The position numbers were made by a program, and so were the translations under genes. DNA of 64,000 bases from Adineta steineri (taxonomy: Eukaryota > Rotifera > Eurotatoria > Adinetida > Adinetidae): positions 1 to 64,000 of the forward strand of contig CAJNOI010000357.1 in the NCBI GenBank assembly GCA_905250115.1. Direction: 5' to 3'. The notes under the pieces are model-generated. The model searched no databases and was not told the DNA's origin. It saw only the letters and a program-made list of their open reading frames with translations. This document shows, piece after piece, positions 49,855 through 61,011 of this stretch. How positions within the stretch are numbered: position 1 is the first letter of the stretch; every line of letters starts with the position of its first letter.

Positions 49855-51126
49855 ATGCATTTTGACCTTCACATGAACTGAGGATATAGAACACTAATAT
49901 TTGTTTATTTCTACTTCAAACTGTTTTTTTTTCATAATAAATAATTTTTCTATTAATGACTAAACAAAAGCGATAAAACTTATTTTTCTTCATGTTTTTT
50001 TGAATGAATCGAAAACGACATCTTTCTCTCGTTATTAATATCTGCGAGTATAGAAAGAATAATATCAATTGTTATTCGCGTCAATATATTTTGAAAACGA
50101 ATTTATGAGAGGAAAAACATCTGTTTCAGAGGATATATGAAAATGGAGTCTTTTTTTATATCGATAAAAAATCATTTCTGAAAATGTCATTTTCATCAAT
50201 TATCGATCGCCCTGTTGTTCAACGAAAACAAACTATTGGAATATAAGTAGTAAGTGTAGAATTCATACTAATACATGTATTTACTATTGATAGAATTGAA
50301 TGAAGACACTAAATGATGGTCACGACAGTAACAATTCGATAAGATATTTTTATTCGACTCACATAACGTAATGATACATTGGATAATGTAACTAAGTATT
50401 GATCAATAGTACATAAACATGTGTAAATAAGTGATGTGGTACCTATCATCATCATAATTGCTTGTCGAAATTTACATCATTGCAATGATATATTAGCAAA
50501 ATCATATGCATAACTGAAAGCAATGATATGGAGGTGTAAGATTGATAATTATATAAATATTTTTAAAAATTCATTGAATAAGAAAATAAAATGTTGATGG
50601 TGTTTGACGATATTTTGTAACACTTGGAAACATAAACTTCTATGCAAACATGGATAACAGATTTCGCAGATCGAAAAAAAAATTCAAAACAGTTGGCGAC
50701 CTCTAGTCCAAACAAGCACTAATACTTTTATGAAAGAATTAAACGCTTTTTTTAATTTTAGGATGACATATTTTTCAGTTTATCATAATCTATAACTAAT
50801 GTTGATTGGCTATTTTCAATATACTTTACTATACATTGCCTGAGGACTAGATCAGATCGACCATATATATCGATGTATTAAAATGTGCAATGTAATTACA
50901 GAGTCTATCTGGCAAAAAACACGTTTTTTTTTTCGTCTTTGTGTTATTAATGATTTGTAATATTATGCTTGTTAAAAAAATATGACATTATTATATTTTT
51001 TGCTCTTCCTCGTTTATCGAGTATAGTCAGTCATATGCGATGTTTGCTATGGATGATTGACGCTAATTTCAATACGTTGAGAATATATAAAAGAGACGTC
51101 ATTTTTCTTGATTATTTTGAAACGGT
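49855..51126. other. Intergenic region with promoter of a small gene
   Basis: About 1.3 kb. AT-rich with no gene seen. The last 50 bases hold a TATA box and a CRE-like site ahead of the small gene at 51127. Confidence 0.5.
51083..51102 (+). promoter_or_regulatory. TATA box and CRE-like site
   Basis: TATATAAAAG at 51083-51092 lies about 40 bases before the ATG at 51127. GACGTCAT at 51095-51102 directly follows it. A real TATA box just before a small frame supports expression of that frame. Confidence 0.5.
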
Positions 51127-51345
51127 ATGGAGCATATATTAGCACAGATCGGTATTCTTGCTGGTGGTATAGTTGCAGGCAGTATTTTGACTAAGATTAT
51201 TTTCTCACTTGGACACAAAATGAAAAGGGCTGTTCATCCAAAAGATGGATCTTATAATTATTATCAACAACCATATTATCAACATGCTGGATATAATCAT
51301 GCAGGATATAATCCTTATCAAACAACTGGTTACTATTATAATTAA
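51127..51345 (+). CDS. 72-aa membrane protein with Tyr-rich tail
   Basis: A small intronless frame. The N-terminal half is one hydrophobic helix (ILAQIGILAGGIVAGSILTK) and is followed by a basic turn (HKMKRAVHPKDG). The C-terminal 30 residues are Tyr/Gln/Gly-rich with a repeated HAGYN unit (YQHAGYNHAGYNPYQTTGYY). It has a TATA box about 40 bases upstream and an AATAAA about 50 bases after the stop. No family was recognised. The prion-like tail and glycine-zipper-like helix are of interest. It could also be a chance frame, but promoter and poly(A) signals argue for a gene. Confidence 0.55.
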   Translation: MEHILAQIGILAGGIVAGSILTKIIFSLGHKMKRAVHPKDGSYNYYQQPYYQHAGYNHAGYNPYQTTGYYYN

Positions 51346-52100
51346 AAATTTACAAAAAGTCACTTTCTATATTCATGTTTTTTTCTTATTAAATTCAATA
51401 AAATATGTTCATACCATAATGATTATCTTACAGTTACGTCATATCGAGTTAAATAGAGGTTTAATAAAAATGTACAAATCAACTTCGATTCGAAGAGAAA
51501 AAAAAGAAAATTAATTATATTTTTATCAGTAAAACGTCTATCGTTGAGAGAATATATGAATAAAAAAGTACATGATACCATAGAATTCAGGCGAAAAATA
51601 TTTTACACAATAGAAATTGCATCGATTTGTTTCGAAACTATTTTTTACATATTTACATTTGAAAAGAAGTGATAACTTTGATTTTTAGAATACGAACTAG
51701 TACCTAATAAATATCGATTAATGATACAGATTTGACGTTATTAAAATTCACGAATTCATTCCGTGTTGCTAAATTTTATTTCATTATAAAATCATCAGTT
51801 CTTTCTTTATAACATTTCTGTTTACCTTATACGGTATTATGCACTTATTTTAGTTGACTTCTTTCTTCAATTTTGTGTAGTTTTAATTCAAAATTCATTC
51901 ATATATTGTCATATATCAAAAGGGACGACCAAGATATACCATTACCACGTACCTTTTTGGCTTCACGTCAATCCAAAAAGAATTTCATTCATTCCTACAC
52001 AAACTATTATAAATCCTTCATTTGCATTGATCAGTTTTTTGTACATTGAATAAGAATCAATTCAATGATTTTATATTACATATTATCTAATCGAAGAATG
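51346..52100. other. Intergenic region, no gene seen
   Basis: About 750 AT-rich bases between the small Tyr-rich gene and the broken membrane gene. Apart from the likely poly(A) site of the former (AATAAA at about 51398), nothing was recognised. Confidence 0.45.
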
Positions 52101-52106
52101 TAAAGA

Positions 52107-53318
52107 TCGATACTAGACAAAGTTGGTCACAAAATGATGGAATATCATCGTCAACGCAAGATCACCTAGGGTATGTGTACTGATATTAGTGATCTTAACA
52201 TAATTGACATTTTACATTTAAATATCTCTTCTATAGCATCGGTTCATTCCAACAAGAACACAAAACCTCTACCTAGATCGGTGAGTCTTCTGTCTTTTGA
52301 GTAGAAAGTATTATTATATTGTAATCTCTAATTGATGAATGCTGATGAAGAATTAAAAAGAAGACGAAATAAACAGTAATTTGATGAACTTTCTATTTTT
52401 ATTGTATTTATCAAATATGTAGAGCATGTATATTCCATCCAATTTGTTGCTTACTTTATCTAAGTATGATAGGTATCCTTCTGTTGTGTGGACTTGCAAG
52501 TGCTTTACTTGAGTTGGATCTATGTGAGTACTCTACTTTTCTTCTCATGCGTTACTTATCTTTGTTCTGTGAATTAGCGAAAAAATGTACAAACAACTAC
52601 GTTATTAACTACAGTAACAAGTAAGTAGAATTACTATGTTAATAAAAGAACTTATTCTTTATTCCATTACTTGCAGCTGCGACAACAACATCATCATCCA
52701 TAACTCAGACGACCACCGCCACAAGAAGTACGTAAGAAAAACTATCTCTATTCTCTGTGGACATTGTGTCTCTTCCAAATCTTTTAAAGTGGAGGAAATC
52801 TGATACTTGTCAAATATGCATAACTATTAATAGTTACAACATCAAAAACAACCTCAACTTCTAGGAATGTACTATTCTATGAAGGCATTATCAACCAAAA
52901 TCTAACCAATTTTAATTACATTACAAATGACTTCCACCTCAGTCACAAGTACGTTAACTATCACGCTCTCTTTTCTGAAGCAACTAACGTGTGATCTCTT
53001 TTTTAATTATTGTAACTTCAACGACAACCGTTAAGTGATTAAAAATATGAGGTAAATTTTACATGTAGATACATTATAGCATCTTCATGTGCAAAAAGAG
53101 GCATAGATAGCCGCTTAACTCAAAGTGGAGCGATTAGTTGGTATCAATTTTCGTACACTTATGTAGCTACAAGTACATTACCCGTTCTTCGATTTATATT
53201 TTACAATGATCTAGCAGATTGCTCTTACTTGGATGGTGTTTCTGTCACAGATAATAAAATATCTTCTGTAGAGTTAGTTAACAATCCTATAGCTTTGAAA
53301 ATTCGACATCATTACTAG
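52107..53318 (+). pseudogene. Broken gene for a Thr-rich type II membrane protein
   Basis: A chain of small exon-like pieces with good splice signals but clashing phases. One piece encodes a membrane helix (MIGILLLCGLASALLELDL), others Thr/Ser-rich stalk segments (TTTSSSITQTTTATR). The last open stretch (about 53080-53318) encodes a lectin-like or galactose-binding fragment with SWYQFSYTYVATST and YLDGVSV, then a stop. Pieces with this architecture (cytosolic tail, helix, Thr-rich stalk, jelly-roll-like repeats) are common in bdelloids as I recall. No exon set gives one frame with an ATG, and the ectodomain ends after about 75 residues. I therefore read it as a decayed, truncated copy. Alternative splicing unseen by eye could rescue part of it. 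Confidence 0.5.
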
Positions 53319-53388
53319 TTGGTTGCCTCTAAGCCGTCTTGAGACTTTTTATTTTTAATACACAAGAAATAGAAACATATTCAAAGAT

Positions 53389-55133
53389 CTATAGATGTCT
53401 ATTTTCCAAACGAATATTGATAGCTTCTGGCGTAATAACAAATTTTTCCGTTAGAGTCATGCCTTCTTGAAATTTCTCACCAGGATGAACTGTGTATGAA
53501 CGTAATAGACGTACTAAACACATTTTTAATTCCATCAGAGCAAACCGCATTCCTACACAATTACGAGGTCCCATACCAAACGCCAGATAGGCAAGAGGAT
53601 GACGTTTTACAGAGTGTCGTTCAGGATCAAATAATTTTGGATCTTGTGGACCCCAAATATCAGTATCATAATGAACTGAATAAACATCTGATAAAATCAC
53701 ACAACCTAAAACAAAGATTATTTTATTATTTCTAAACGAGAACAACGCCATTATCATTCTCCCTCACCTTTTTCAATCTGATGACCACAAATGTTCACTG
53801 ATGCATTACTTTCTCGAGTAATTGCCTGAGTTGATATACCATACATTCGAAGAACTTCTTTTACAAACATATCCAAATATGTCATGTTAGCTATAATATC
53901 ATAATCAAGATTATCAATATCATCATTCCATATTTCATCGATTTCCATTTGTAGCTTGTTCTGAACATGAGGTGTTGTTGCCAAAGCAGACGTTGCAAAT
54001 GCTAAAGTATTCGAAGTTGTTTCAAAGCCAGCAAGCATAAATAAGAAAGTATTAAGAACAACTTCATTATAGTGTAATTTTTTCGATGATAATGCTTCTG
54101 ATGTATCATCCTGTAGAAGAATATTAAACCGTTGAAAAAGAAAACATCTACGATTTCTTTTTAATATAATCTCACCTTAATTTCATCTTCTGTTGCTGCA
54201 TCTAACATTAATTGGAGTAAATCTGTACGTTTAGTTTCAGATGTCAATCTTTTCTTTAGAACTTCCTCTAATCGTCCGATGAGCCATATTGCAGGCTTAT
54301 CATCATCTTTGGATGCGTTATTCGATAACCATTTTTGCTTTATTCTGGTCATCAGTAGACTAAATCTAAAAATTTGGCTTAATAATGGAATAAGAAATGG
54401 CATTACATTCGATAATTTTACAATGAATAATTTTTCAATATCAATTTCAAAGCAAGCAATCGATTTTTTCATATAAATATTGTCTATATCATTTTGCATA
54501 TCTGTATCAATACCAAATGCACAACGACCTGTAAATTAATCTAATCTTTTCAGAAAAAAACGTGCTAAAAATATTTTTATACTCACATATAACATCCATA
54601 GTCATGCGTTTGTACAAGGTATAGATATTAAATTCTGCACCATTCATATCATTTACTTTACTCATGAATGATTCAATGCATTGATTTATTAATGGTGTCA
54701 TCGTTTTTAATTTTGCTGCTGAAAATGTTGGATTGATAACATGCCGTTGACGTCGCCATTGATCAGCTTGAGCAGAGAATAAATGTCCTCGATTACCTTT
54801 GAAATTACGTGTGATAAACGGTCGTCGACGTGAATGAAATGATGAAAATTGTTTAACAAAAACTTCTTGCAAAAAATCAACATCAGATACAACATATACT
54901 GGACGTATTCCTTCAAATATACCATAAATATTACCATACTGTTGAGTCCATTTTTGAATTTGACGTGAATAAAATGGTACATTCCATAATGTTAAATAAT
55001 GACCAAAAAAGAATTGAGGTGATGGACCAGGAATATTTCGACGTACAAAATAATCGTAGGAAGATTTTATTTTGTATAAATAAATTGTAATCAAGCAAAT
55101 AAGAATCGTAAGTAGAATGATGGCAATAAACAT
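53389..55133 (-). CDS. Cytochrome P450 (CYP3/CYP4-like)
   Basis: Four exons on the minus strand, starting MFIAIILLTILICLITIYLY (membrane anchor) and ending RLENRHL. P450s are ER haem monooxygenases. The proline-rich hinge RRNIPGPSPQFFFGH follows the anchor. The C helix has WRRQRHVINPTFS, the I helix AGFETTSNT, the K helix the ExxR motif in KEVLRMYG, and PERHS follows in the meander region. The haem-binding loop is FGMGPRNCVG with the ligand Cys. The WxxxR and PxFS patterns resemble the CYP3 clan (CYP3A, thromboxane synthase); the exact family cannot be fixed by eye. It looks intact. Confidence 0.92.
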
Positions 55134-55433
55134 ACTAGACTATGCTTATACAAATCTACATGTGAGTAAGTAAAATATAATACGTTTTTATTCTCATCCT
55201 TTTCTTATCATAAAAAGTACGTTCGAAAAGCATGATTACGAATGCACTGTCTATCACGGGACAACTGAATTTATTTATAGATAGAGAAAAATAATAGTAC
55301 AACACTAAATTTCATTAATTTTATTTTTATTTACAATTTCTAGTCTGTTATATTTGCACTAATAAATGTTGTATCTTCGCATCTATTCAATTGATTGTCT
55401 TGTCTAAAATACAAGACTAATATTATTCATTGA

Positions 55434-56516
55434 TTAATATTTATATAATACTTTGTTCACATGAAATTTCACTACAATATCACGACGATAATCATCATCT
55501 GAAAAAGGTATCTTAAGATACGAAGTTGTAATATTTCGTTCCATCCAGAATGATGTCTCACAATCCTCTTCAAACGTATCCAATAACTGACGGAAATTAT
55601 ATTGATAATTTTCATCATAAATATAATTGGCACATGTGAATTTAAATTTCAATAATCTTGGACAATTTAATGATAATAACTTTTCCCACCGTTTTGCTTT
55701 AAGTAAATGTTTTTGACCAAATAAAATTAAATATTGTAAATTTGGTGTTTGTGTTAATAGCTTTTTGATATGTTTAAAAGACATATGGAGTGGTAAATTT
55801 AAATGAAGACGAATGCAATTAGGCATTATTGGTGTTAAAACCATCATGTCTTTCCATTGTTTATCATAAATGTGATCTGAAAATATTTCAGACGTTGTAG
55901 AACAAAAAATAATTTGGACCATTCTTCAAAAGTTGACACATCGATTGATAAATATTCGATATGAGGTGTTGCTGATGTTGGAATTAGAGAAGGAATCGTA
56001 GATCTATTACGAAGACCATTTGTTCTGACAATTAATGATTTTAATGAGGGACAACAATTTTCACTGAATATTGAATTAAAAATTAAATTTTTTTCGTCAT
56101 AATTATAATCAGAAAAAAATCTTTGATGATGTATAATTGTTAATGATTGTAAATATTTTAAAGATGAAAGTTGATCCCAAAATTGAAATGGTGTTTCATC
56201 ATCATAATACCTGAAATTTAATGATAAGAATTGAATTTGTTGTAATGACTTGAGTGAATAAATCGAAAAAAAGTGATGTATTTCAAAAGCATCTTGTAGT
56301 TTTAATGATCGAATATTAGTAATATTTATCGATGTTAAAATATTGTCTACAAAATAATCATAACTATCTTGTTGTTCGAAATTTAAATGTACTATTGTTT
56401 GATCTATAATTGCATTAATATGTTGATTTAAACCATGAAATGAATACCATAAGTCATTTGAATGAAAATAATCAAAGATTTCTCGCCATAATTACACTAG
56501 AATATGTGATCGACAT
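55434..56516 (-). pseudogene. F-box/LRR-type gene with frameshifts
   Basis: On the minus strand an open stretch encodes REIFDYFHSNDLWYSFHGLN, the core of a bdelloid-type F-box region, then LRR-like text (LSSLKYLQSLTIIHHQ, PHIEYLSIDVSTFEEW). The frame breaks near 55880, where KYFQI runs to a stop. The homologous text continues in another frame (SDHIYDKQWKDM ... IMPNCIRLHLNL ... TQTPNLQYLILF) down to 55434. The start is also broken: MSITYSSVIMARNL hits a stop while REIFDYF lies in a second frame. Two disruptions make a pseudogene likely. An F-box protein would recruit substrates to SCF ubiquitin ligases. Confidence 0.65.
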
Positions 56517-56662
56517 TATTTTTCTTCCTATTTTTACACGTATAATTTCATTTAATTCATTGTGACATAAAGTTTTATTCAGCAAAGATGTATATAGATA
56601 CAGAATATATGGGAAAAAAATATTGGTTGAACAACTGACCAGCGTACTAATAAGATAGATAT

Positions 56663-56683
56663 AGAGGGTGTGGGTGAAGGTGA
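56663..56683 (+). repeat. G-rich palindromic repeat, partial copy E
   Basis: AGAGGGTGTGGGTGAAGGTG matches the left arm of the other copies. A matching right arm was not found nearby, so this copy is partial. Confidence 0.55.
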
Positions 56684-56770
56684 GAAATATATTATCGATT
56701 TTGTTTTCACTCAAGGAACGCTTCAGATAGCCTAAAAAACTAGATCTAATCTAATTTTAATCAGTCAAAT

Positions 56771-56819
56771 CTTGAGGGTGAGTGTGGATAAAGAAAAGAC
56801 TGGTCCTCACCTTCACCTT
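56771..56819 (+). repeat. G-rich palindromic repeat, copy B
   Basis: The left arm is CTTGAGGGTGAGTGTGG, the centre ATAAAGAAAAGACTGGTCCT and the right arm CCTCACCTTCACCTT. The centre aligns base by base with copy A about 9 kb away, except for a few changes. Confidence 0.75.
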
Positions 56820-57054
56820 ATGTTGATTATGCTTAGAAAATGAAATCGTGCATATATGTATAGTTATCTTTGTTTTATTCAAAGTATCATAATCTTTATG
56901 ATACTCATTTTTATACACATCGAAATTAAACTTAAGTATTTATAGCATTTTCTTGAATATTATTAAGAGAATTTATTTACTGAATCGTGTTTAGAACAGG
57001 AAATCATATTATGAACAATTACAAAAAAATAAATAAATAAATTGTATTTTTTGA

Positions 57055-57807
57055 TTACAAAGTTTGATTTGTATTAGTAAGTCGTAGTAGTTGGAAAGTA
57101 AATTTAATTATAAGAATCTGTTAAAAGAATAATGAAAATAACCAAAATACAATGAGAAAAATAACTCACCATTATAGTAAATATATGAAACCAGATACTT
57201 AGCAAATAACTTCCGTAAATATATATTACCGCGAACAAATTTTTATGGAAATAATAGTAGGCTCGGATACGAATGTACTCATAGATACCAATAATGAATG
57301 GAGCAATAGTCACCAAAATGATACCGATCCAAACGATCTAAACAATAAAACATGGAGTATTTTGATCAATAAATAATTATTTATATAGAATGAGCGTACC
57401 ACACGTAAACCTGTTCGATGAGACTTATATATGAAAAGAAGTCCAAAGCCATTGTATAAAAATAAAATAATGGCCTCGGTGATTTGAAACTTTTCTTCTC
57501 TCTGAATAAATTCATCTCGAATTGTTAAACCAATAACAGCTGTTATAAAAATAAGCACAGAATATCCCTAGAAAATAAAATATTAATAGACAAACAAAAC
57601 TAAAATAAATCGTTCAAATTATTATCGTATAAAGAATCGAACAGAGTATAATGTCAATATTTTGAGTATTAAACAATAACTCACCAAATTAATATAAAGT
57701 AAAATTATAAGCAATTGGCGAATAGTTTTGATTTGAGATTGACCAGTAGAAATATCATTGTGCATTACTTCGCTTAACCGATTATAATAGTTTGATATAT
57801 ACTGCAT
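57055..57807 (-). CDS. Small four-helix membrane protein, family unknown
   Basis: Four exons on the minus strand (57685-57807, 57400-57567, 57170-57337, 57055-57117) keep frame and give 173 aa. The last intron (57118-57169) is only seen as such by its GTGAGT donor and TTTTAACAG acceptor; the unspliced frame would end at 57104. The protein starts MQYISNYYNRLSEVMH and has four hydrophobic segments (LLIILLYINLGYSVLIFITA, ILFLYNGFGLLFIY, VIVWIGIILVTIAPFIIGIY, VIYIYGSYLLSIWFHIFTIM). Loops are charged. The regular 168-base exons suggest a duplicated two-helix unit. No family was recognised; four-helix junction or tetraspan proteins are possible but unproven. Confidence 0.6.
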
Positions 57808-59202
57808 TCAAATTGTTTTTTATTCTCAAGTCAATAAAATCATAGCCATTAAATACGATCACAAAATCGAATTATGACACAAGAGATAAGAAACGTGAGT
57901 ATCGATTACCCTTTTATTCATTAAAAATATCAAAACACTATGTAGAAAGATAACATTAATAACATTTTTTCTAAAGAGAAAGTACCAACAATCATTTTGA
58001 ATGAATTTTTCTTTTTTTAAATCTTGGGTATTTACATATTTACGAATTCGGAAGTAGAGATACATGTAAGAATGAGATAATATAAGTTGTTTTTTCATAA
58101 ATATCAATACGAAACATCAATCCAATATAAATAATACTCAAGTTTTAAAAGATTACTGCATATGAATAAGTCAATATTAAGAAAAATAATTTGATAGTAA
58201 CATAAATATTATTATGCTGATATATTACAACGTTAACATCAGGTATTAGTCTATTATTTCGTAATATGTCTTGTGTATTTATTCTTATTTTTATTGTGAT
58301 CTTACTGATGATGATTGCTATAATCAACTTGAAAAGGTCGAAAATTCTGTTGTTATTGTGTTTCTCATATATTAAATTTTATTAAAATCATCGTTTAACT
58401 GCATTTTTTCTTCATTTCTGTATGGCATAAATTTCTTTTGTAATATTCTTTTCGAAGATTAAGCAAAAATTTGTATAAAAAAAACTACGAAATATTACTA
58501 TTAGAAACCAGTTACGAAAATACTCCATCTATACGAGTCCAATGGCAACAATAGTACATTTAATGAAACAATTAATGACTGTGTTACTGAAAGAAGTCTA
58601 GGGCATCCAATCACTAGACAGGTGTTCATCAGACAGACACCTACAAAATACTTGTTTCTATGATGCTTGTTGCACCCTCTGTCATATAATTACCTATTGC
58701 AAATACGTGTCAGAAGGACCCGTTAGGTATATTAATCAAAAAAAACTATCATTCGTCGAAACAGTGAATATGTCCACGGAGTTCATGTTAAAAAGAATTT
58801 AGGCCACACTCACTGATCAATAAATCAGATCATATACGCCCACATCCTCAAGATGTTAAATATGTCCAAAGTCGATAACAATAATGTGCTTAGAAATTTC
58901 CAACACGCTGCAAAAAGAAGTGATTCATGTTCTTCTTAGGAGCAATAAATATGACGTCAGAAATAAAAAATTGTTAGAAAAAGAACAGAAAGAAAAGAGT
59001 AAATATTTGCTTCTACCACATGCCGGATGTCTGTACGTCGAAATCAACAAGAATTATGATTCTATGAAGAGTATTTCATATTTTTCTTACTTTTCTCTTG
59101 TTTTCACATTAACGTCTTCCGCTACGTTTACCTCTTCGCTTTCATTGTTTTCGTGTGTGACGCATTTCGACTCTTTGTAGATATTTTCTCTTTTCAAACA
59201 AC
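57808..59202. other. Intergenic region with G-rich repeat copy F
   Basis: About 1.4 kb between the four-helix gene and the RING-LRR gene (divergent). AT-rich with no convincing gene. Copy F of the G-rich repeat lies at 58801-58852. A TTTGTAG near 59180 could be a trans-splice acceptor for the RING-LRR gene. Confidence 0.5.
58801..58852 (-). repeat. G-rich palindromic repeat, copy F (reverse)
   Basis: Read on the minus strand it starts CTTGAGGATGTGGGCGTA and ends GTGAGTGTGGCCT. The first part matches copy A (CTTGAG ... TGTGGGCGTA). The copy lies about 350 bases upstream of the RING-LRR gene. Confidence 0.65.
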
Positions 59203-60741
59203 ATGGCAAATAACTGTAAATTCGAGTACACAAACGAAACATGCATTGATCCCGAACTAATTTGCATCATTTGCAAGTCTCCTTTCGAGGATCCCTGTTG
59301 TACTCCGTGTGATCATACATTTTGTCACGCATGTATTACACATTGGATTAGAAACACAGAAGCATCATGTCCGACATGTCGACAATACGTGCCAATCAAT
59401 GGTCTGGTGCAAGCTAATCGCACTGTGCGTAATATGCTTGATCGACTTCGTGTAACATGTTCTCGTTGTGGACAGAAAGATGTGCAACGAGAGAACTTTA
59501 ATGATCATTTCAAAAAATCATGTCCAAAACGTAATGTTATTTGTTCTGCAGCTGATCGCAAGTGTCCTTGGATGGGACCTCAAGATCAACTTAGCATTCA
59601 TTTGACTTCCTGCGTTTTTCATAGTCTTCGGTCGGTTCTCGAGGAATTTATCGCCGAAAATCGGCAACTTAGAGAACAACTACTGCAACAAACAACACAG
59701 ATCACCACTCTTCAAAATCAAGTGCGACAACTGCAAGAACAGATTGTGAATCATACGACCGATATCCATGAGCTTCAAAACGAAGAGCAAGATCAAAATT
59801 CTGAGATGTCCGTAATCAATGAATGGGGCTATAAGCATGAAGATGAGATGGATCAACTATGGGAGAATATAAATCGTAAGTAAAACGTTCATACTACCGC
59901 AAATTCGATTATTTGTACATCTGCAACTCCTGAAAAAGATGTGGAAGCTTCGATCGTGTGTTAGACAAGCACTGAAAATATCAGATTGATAAGGGGCGGC
60001 TTTAGGCAATAATTATTTCGAATAGTTGATCTTTGAACAACAAAATGTATTTGTCTAATGAGATCTTTTTTAAAAGGTGATGCATATCATAATTATCAAC
60101 TTCAAAACTGGATTGCCAAATGTGAACATCGTTCGAAATTATCCTTATCTCAGATTCCATTAAGCGATCGTGATATGAACATTGTCATTGTGCAAGGTCT
60201 CATTTACAAACAATGCACAAAATTAGAACTAAGGGCGAATGAGATTACTACAGAAGGAATATTCCTTCTAGCTGAATCACTTCAAAGCAATACAACATTG
60301 TTGACACTGGATCTTAGAGGAAATAATATACTTGATGAAGGTGTGTATGCTCTAACAAACGCACTCTCAACAGCCAATACAACTCTGAAATTGCTTAATT
60401 TCTCCGATAATAATACTACAGATCAAGGTGCTGAGCATTTTGCTAGGATGCTTGAGACCAATGAGACATTGACTCATCTATGGCTTGATACGAATCAGAT
60501 AGGCGATCAAGGTGTTCAGATGTTGGCCGATACACTTATGCATCGCAACACTAGTCTCGAACAATTGTATCTCAACGATAACAAGTTGGTGACGGATGCA
60601 AGTGTTGATTATCTCGTTTTTATGCTCGAAAACAATCGAACTCTTCAATTACTCGAGATGACCAACTGCAATCTGTCCGAAGCTGGCAAAGAAAAACTTA
60701 ACTGTGTCGAAAAATCAAAGAGTTTTAAACTGATTGTTTGA
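59203..60741 (+). CDS. RING / TRAF-type zinc finger / coiled-coil / LRR fusion protein
   Basis: Two exons (59203-59875, 60077-60741) with a 201-base intron join in phase 1 and give 445 aa. Donor GTAAGT at 59876 and the acceptor TTTTTTAAAAG ending at 60076 are both good. The frame change is needed: exon 1 read through stops at once, and exon 2 alone starts with only a weak Met. Domains in order: C3HC4 RING (CIICKSPFEDPCC ... CDHTFCHACI ... CPTCRQ), TRAF-type zinc finger (CSRCGQKDVQRENFNDHFKK ... CPKRNVICS), coiled coil (LREQLLQQTTQITTLQNQVR), then about six RI-type LRRs (LELRANEITTEG, LDLRGNNILDEG, LWLDTNQIGDQG, LYLNDNKLVTDA). A sensor-linked E3 ubiquitin ligase is inferred. Its codons are less AT-biased than its neighbours. 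Confidence 0.8.
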
Positions 60742-60943
60742 GAGAATCTCATTAATGAGTATAAAAATGTAATTCGAATAAACTTCGCAGTATTATCAAG
60801 CACGCTTGTATAAAATGTCGCACTGTTGTCTGTTTTCAATAGTTATAAGTATAATTATGCCATTTTTCGAAACAAAAGATCTTTTTTCAAAATGTAAAAA
60901 GAAGTGTAGGATGATTAGTTCTAAAGGTAACTGAGTGAGAATG

Positions 60944-60998
60944 ATGGTGTGAGTGTGTGTATTCTTCTCATTCATTATCGACACTCACACCCGCGCTC
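60944..60998 (+). repeat. G-rich palindromic repeat, copy D
   Basis: The arms GGTGTGAGTGT (from 60945) and ACACTCACACC (to 60992) are perfect inverted repeats of 11 bp around a 26-base loop. It lies between the convergent ends of the RING-LRR gene and the ADP-ribosyltransferase gene. Confidence 0.75.
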
Positions 60999-61011
60999 TC
61001 AACTCCAAGCA

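Noticed and set aside
58884-59180. A 98-codon frame directly upstream of the RING-LRR gene
   Set aside because: It ends in TAG that also forms a possible acceptor, has no recognisable domain and lies where the leader is expected; I treat it as 5' flank, possibly a uORF.
60058-60076. The Met at 60058 as start of a separate LRR gene
   Set aside because: The first six codons are the end of an intron; joining 59875 to 60077 gives a continuous frame with good splice signals.
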